Shown here: positions 15,097-17,704 of the stretch, one piece after another
Numbering within the stretch: the stretch's first letter is position 1
Layout of the letters: each line of letters begins with the position of its first letter
Source of the DNA: Caryophanales bacterium UBA3210
GTDB taxonomy: Bacteria; Bacillota_I; Bacilli_A; RFN20; CAG-449
NCBI GenBank assembly: GCA_002363635.1
Contig: DEWM01000045.1
Span: 1-17,704 of the forward strand
Direction of reading: 5' to 3'
Length of the DNA stretch: 17,704 bases
Program-made: the position numbers and the translations under genes
Notes under the pieces: model-generated
Database searches by the model: none
Told to the model about the DNA's origin: nothing
Seen by the model: only the letters and a program-made list of their open reading frames with translations

Positions 15097-15688
15097 AAAG
15101 AATTGTGAATGTGAAGAAGAATGTTCTGAAACATGCGAATGTGGAAAGGATGAAAAACTTTCACGAAAAGATAAAAAGAATTTCGATAAGTTACAAGAAG
15201 AACTTGGAAAGATGACTGCAGAAGCAAATGTTTGGAAAAACAAATATTATGAAGCATACGCAGACATGGCTAATTTAAGAAAGAGTATTGAAAAAGATCA
15301 TCAACAGATGGTTAAATACTCAGGACAAAAATTTGTCGAAGGTATGTTACCTGCTCTTGATAACTTCTATATGGCATTCAAAGTCACTCCAGAAGATCCT
15401 ACACTTGCAGCTTATTGCAAAGGATTCGAGATGATTTATAGACAATTATACAGTGCTCTTGAAGCTGAAGGCTTAAAAGAAATTGATGTTCAAGTAGGTC
15501 AAGAATTTGATCACAACACAATGCAAGCTGTTGAAGTTGTTGAAGGAGAAAAAGATAACGTAGTCGTTACACAACGTACTAAAGGTTATTTCTTCAAAGA
15601 CCGCCTAGTTCGTCCAGCGATGGTTGTAGTTTCAAAAACTAAAGAAGAACAAAAAGAAGAAACTTCAAATGAAGCTTCAATGAATTAA
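15080..15688 (+). CDS. grpE: GrpE nucleotide-exchange factor with cysteine-rich N-terminus
   Basis: GrpE drives ADP release from DnaK. From the ATG at 15080 it has 202 residues. This start is chosen because AAGGAGG (15067-15073) lies 6 nt upstream; in-frame ATGs at 15062 and 15074 lie before or directly against that site. Residues ~25-75 form the usual long coiled coil (KKNFDKLQEELGKMTAEA). The head domain contains GMLPALDNFYMAF, EFDHNTMQAVE and the TKGYFFKDRLVRPAMVVVSK end. The oddity is an acidic, cysteine-rich leader with C9, C11, C15, C19 and C21, compatible with metal binding or redox sensing, though untested. The gene overlaps hrcA and precedes dnaK by 19 nt. Confidence 0.95.
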   Translation: MAEETKKNCECEEECSETCECGKDEKLSRKDKKNFDKLQEELGKMTAEANVWKNKYYEAYADMANLRKSIEKDHQQMVKYSGQKFVEGMLPALDNFYMAFKVTPEDPTLAAYCKGFEMIYRQLYSALEAEGLKEIDVQVGQEFDHNTMQAVEVVEGEKDNVVVTQRTKGYFFKDRLVRPAMVVVSKTKEEQKEETSNEASMN

Positions 15689-15701
15689 TAAAAGGAGATA
15701 A

Positions 15702-17543
<1,842 letters not shown>

Positions 17544-17551
17544 TGAAAATA

Positions 17552-17585
17552 AATAATTAGGAGGTCGCTAGGCCTCCCTATTATT
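17552..17585 (+). promoter_or_regulatory. dnaK-dnaJ intergenic hairpin with decoy Shine-Dalgarno
   Basis: GGAGG (17560-17564) pairs with CCTCC (17573-17577), extended outward by AATAAT/ATTATT (17552-17557 with 17580-17585) across a small mismatch. The left arm lies in TTAGGAGGT (17557-17565), which recurs exactly at 17591-17599 as the dnaJ ribosome-binding site. The same CCTCC could instead pair with GGAGG at 17594-17598. No T run follows, so this is not a standard terminator. A role in setting DnaJ translation or protecting the dnaK 3' end is inferred. Confidence 0.6.
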
Positions 17586-17606
17586 GTTATTTAGGAGGTA
17601 AAACTT

Positions 17607-17704
17607 ATGGCAAACAAACGCGATTACTATGAAGTTTTAGGATTAACAAAAGGCGCTAGTGATGCTGAAATTAAGTCAGCTTATCGTAAACTTGCAAAAA
17701 AATA
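17607..17704 (+). CDS. dnaJ: chaperone DnaJ (Hsp40), 5' part only
   Basis: Only the first 32 codons are in the window. They encode a J-domain start ([20 protein letters not shown], then AYRKLAKKY), characteristic of DnaJ, the co-chaperone that stimulates the DnaK ATPase; the HPD motif lies beyond the window. AGGAGG at 17593-17598 lies 8 nt before the ATG. Its position as the fourth gene of the hrcA operon is the standard one. Confidence 0.95.
   Translation, partial: MANKRDYYEVLGLTKGASDAEIKSAYRKLAKK

Overview
The window is AT-rich, with AGA/TTA-dominated codon use, strong AAGGAG ribosome-binding sites, HrcA/CIRCE control and the order lepA-hemW-hrcA-grpE-dnaK-dnaJ. Together these point to a low-GC Firmicute, perhaps an Erysipelotrichia- or Mollicutes-related gut lineage (inference). 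All genes lie on the + strand. Tryptophan is encoded by UGG wherever checked, so nothing indicates a changed genetic code.

Layout. (1) 11-2183: a LytTR response regulator and its multi-pass GHKL sensor kinase (Agr/VirRS type), closed by a terminator. (2) 2184-2673: a 490-bp gap with no credible gene. It holds a 21-bp-period direct repeat that looks like a LytTR operator, a -10 box, about 255 nt of sequence rich in possible stems, and a strong terminator. I read this as an undescribed structured RNA, possibly the output of the adjacent two-component system; it is the best novelty candidate here. (3) 2674-3315: an unrecognised small protein. (4) 3401-6352: two overlapping HAD phosphatases, a cyclophilin, and a membrane protein of unknown function. 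(5) 6583-8931: a RecB/Cas4-like nuclease fused to an XPD/DinG-type Fe-S helicase, apparently made from a leaderless mRNA. (6) 9000-10817: lepA, with its own terminator.

(7) 10964-13895: a Fic-fold protein whose catalytic motif has been lost, hemW, and an RDD-family membrane protein. (8) 13968 to the window end: the class I heat-shock operon hrcA-grpE-dnaK-dnaJ behind two CIRCE operators, with dnaJ cut by the window edge. A hairpin between dnaK and dnaJ contains a copy of the dnaJ Shine-Dalgarno sequence and could switch pairing with the real one.

How the genes work together. HrcA represses its own operon; GrpE, DnaK and DnaJ form the Hsp70 folding cycle. The sensor and regulator could drive the neighbouring RNA. 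The HAD, cyclophilin and membrane genes look like ordinary housekeeping and share no obvious pathway.
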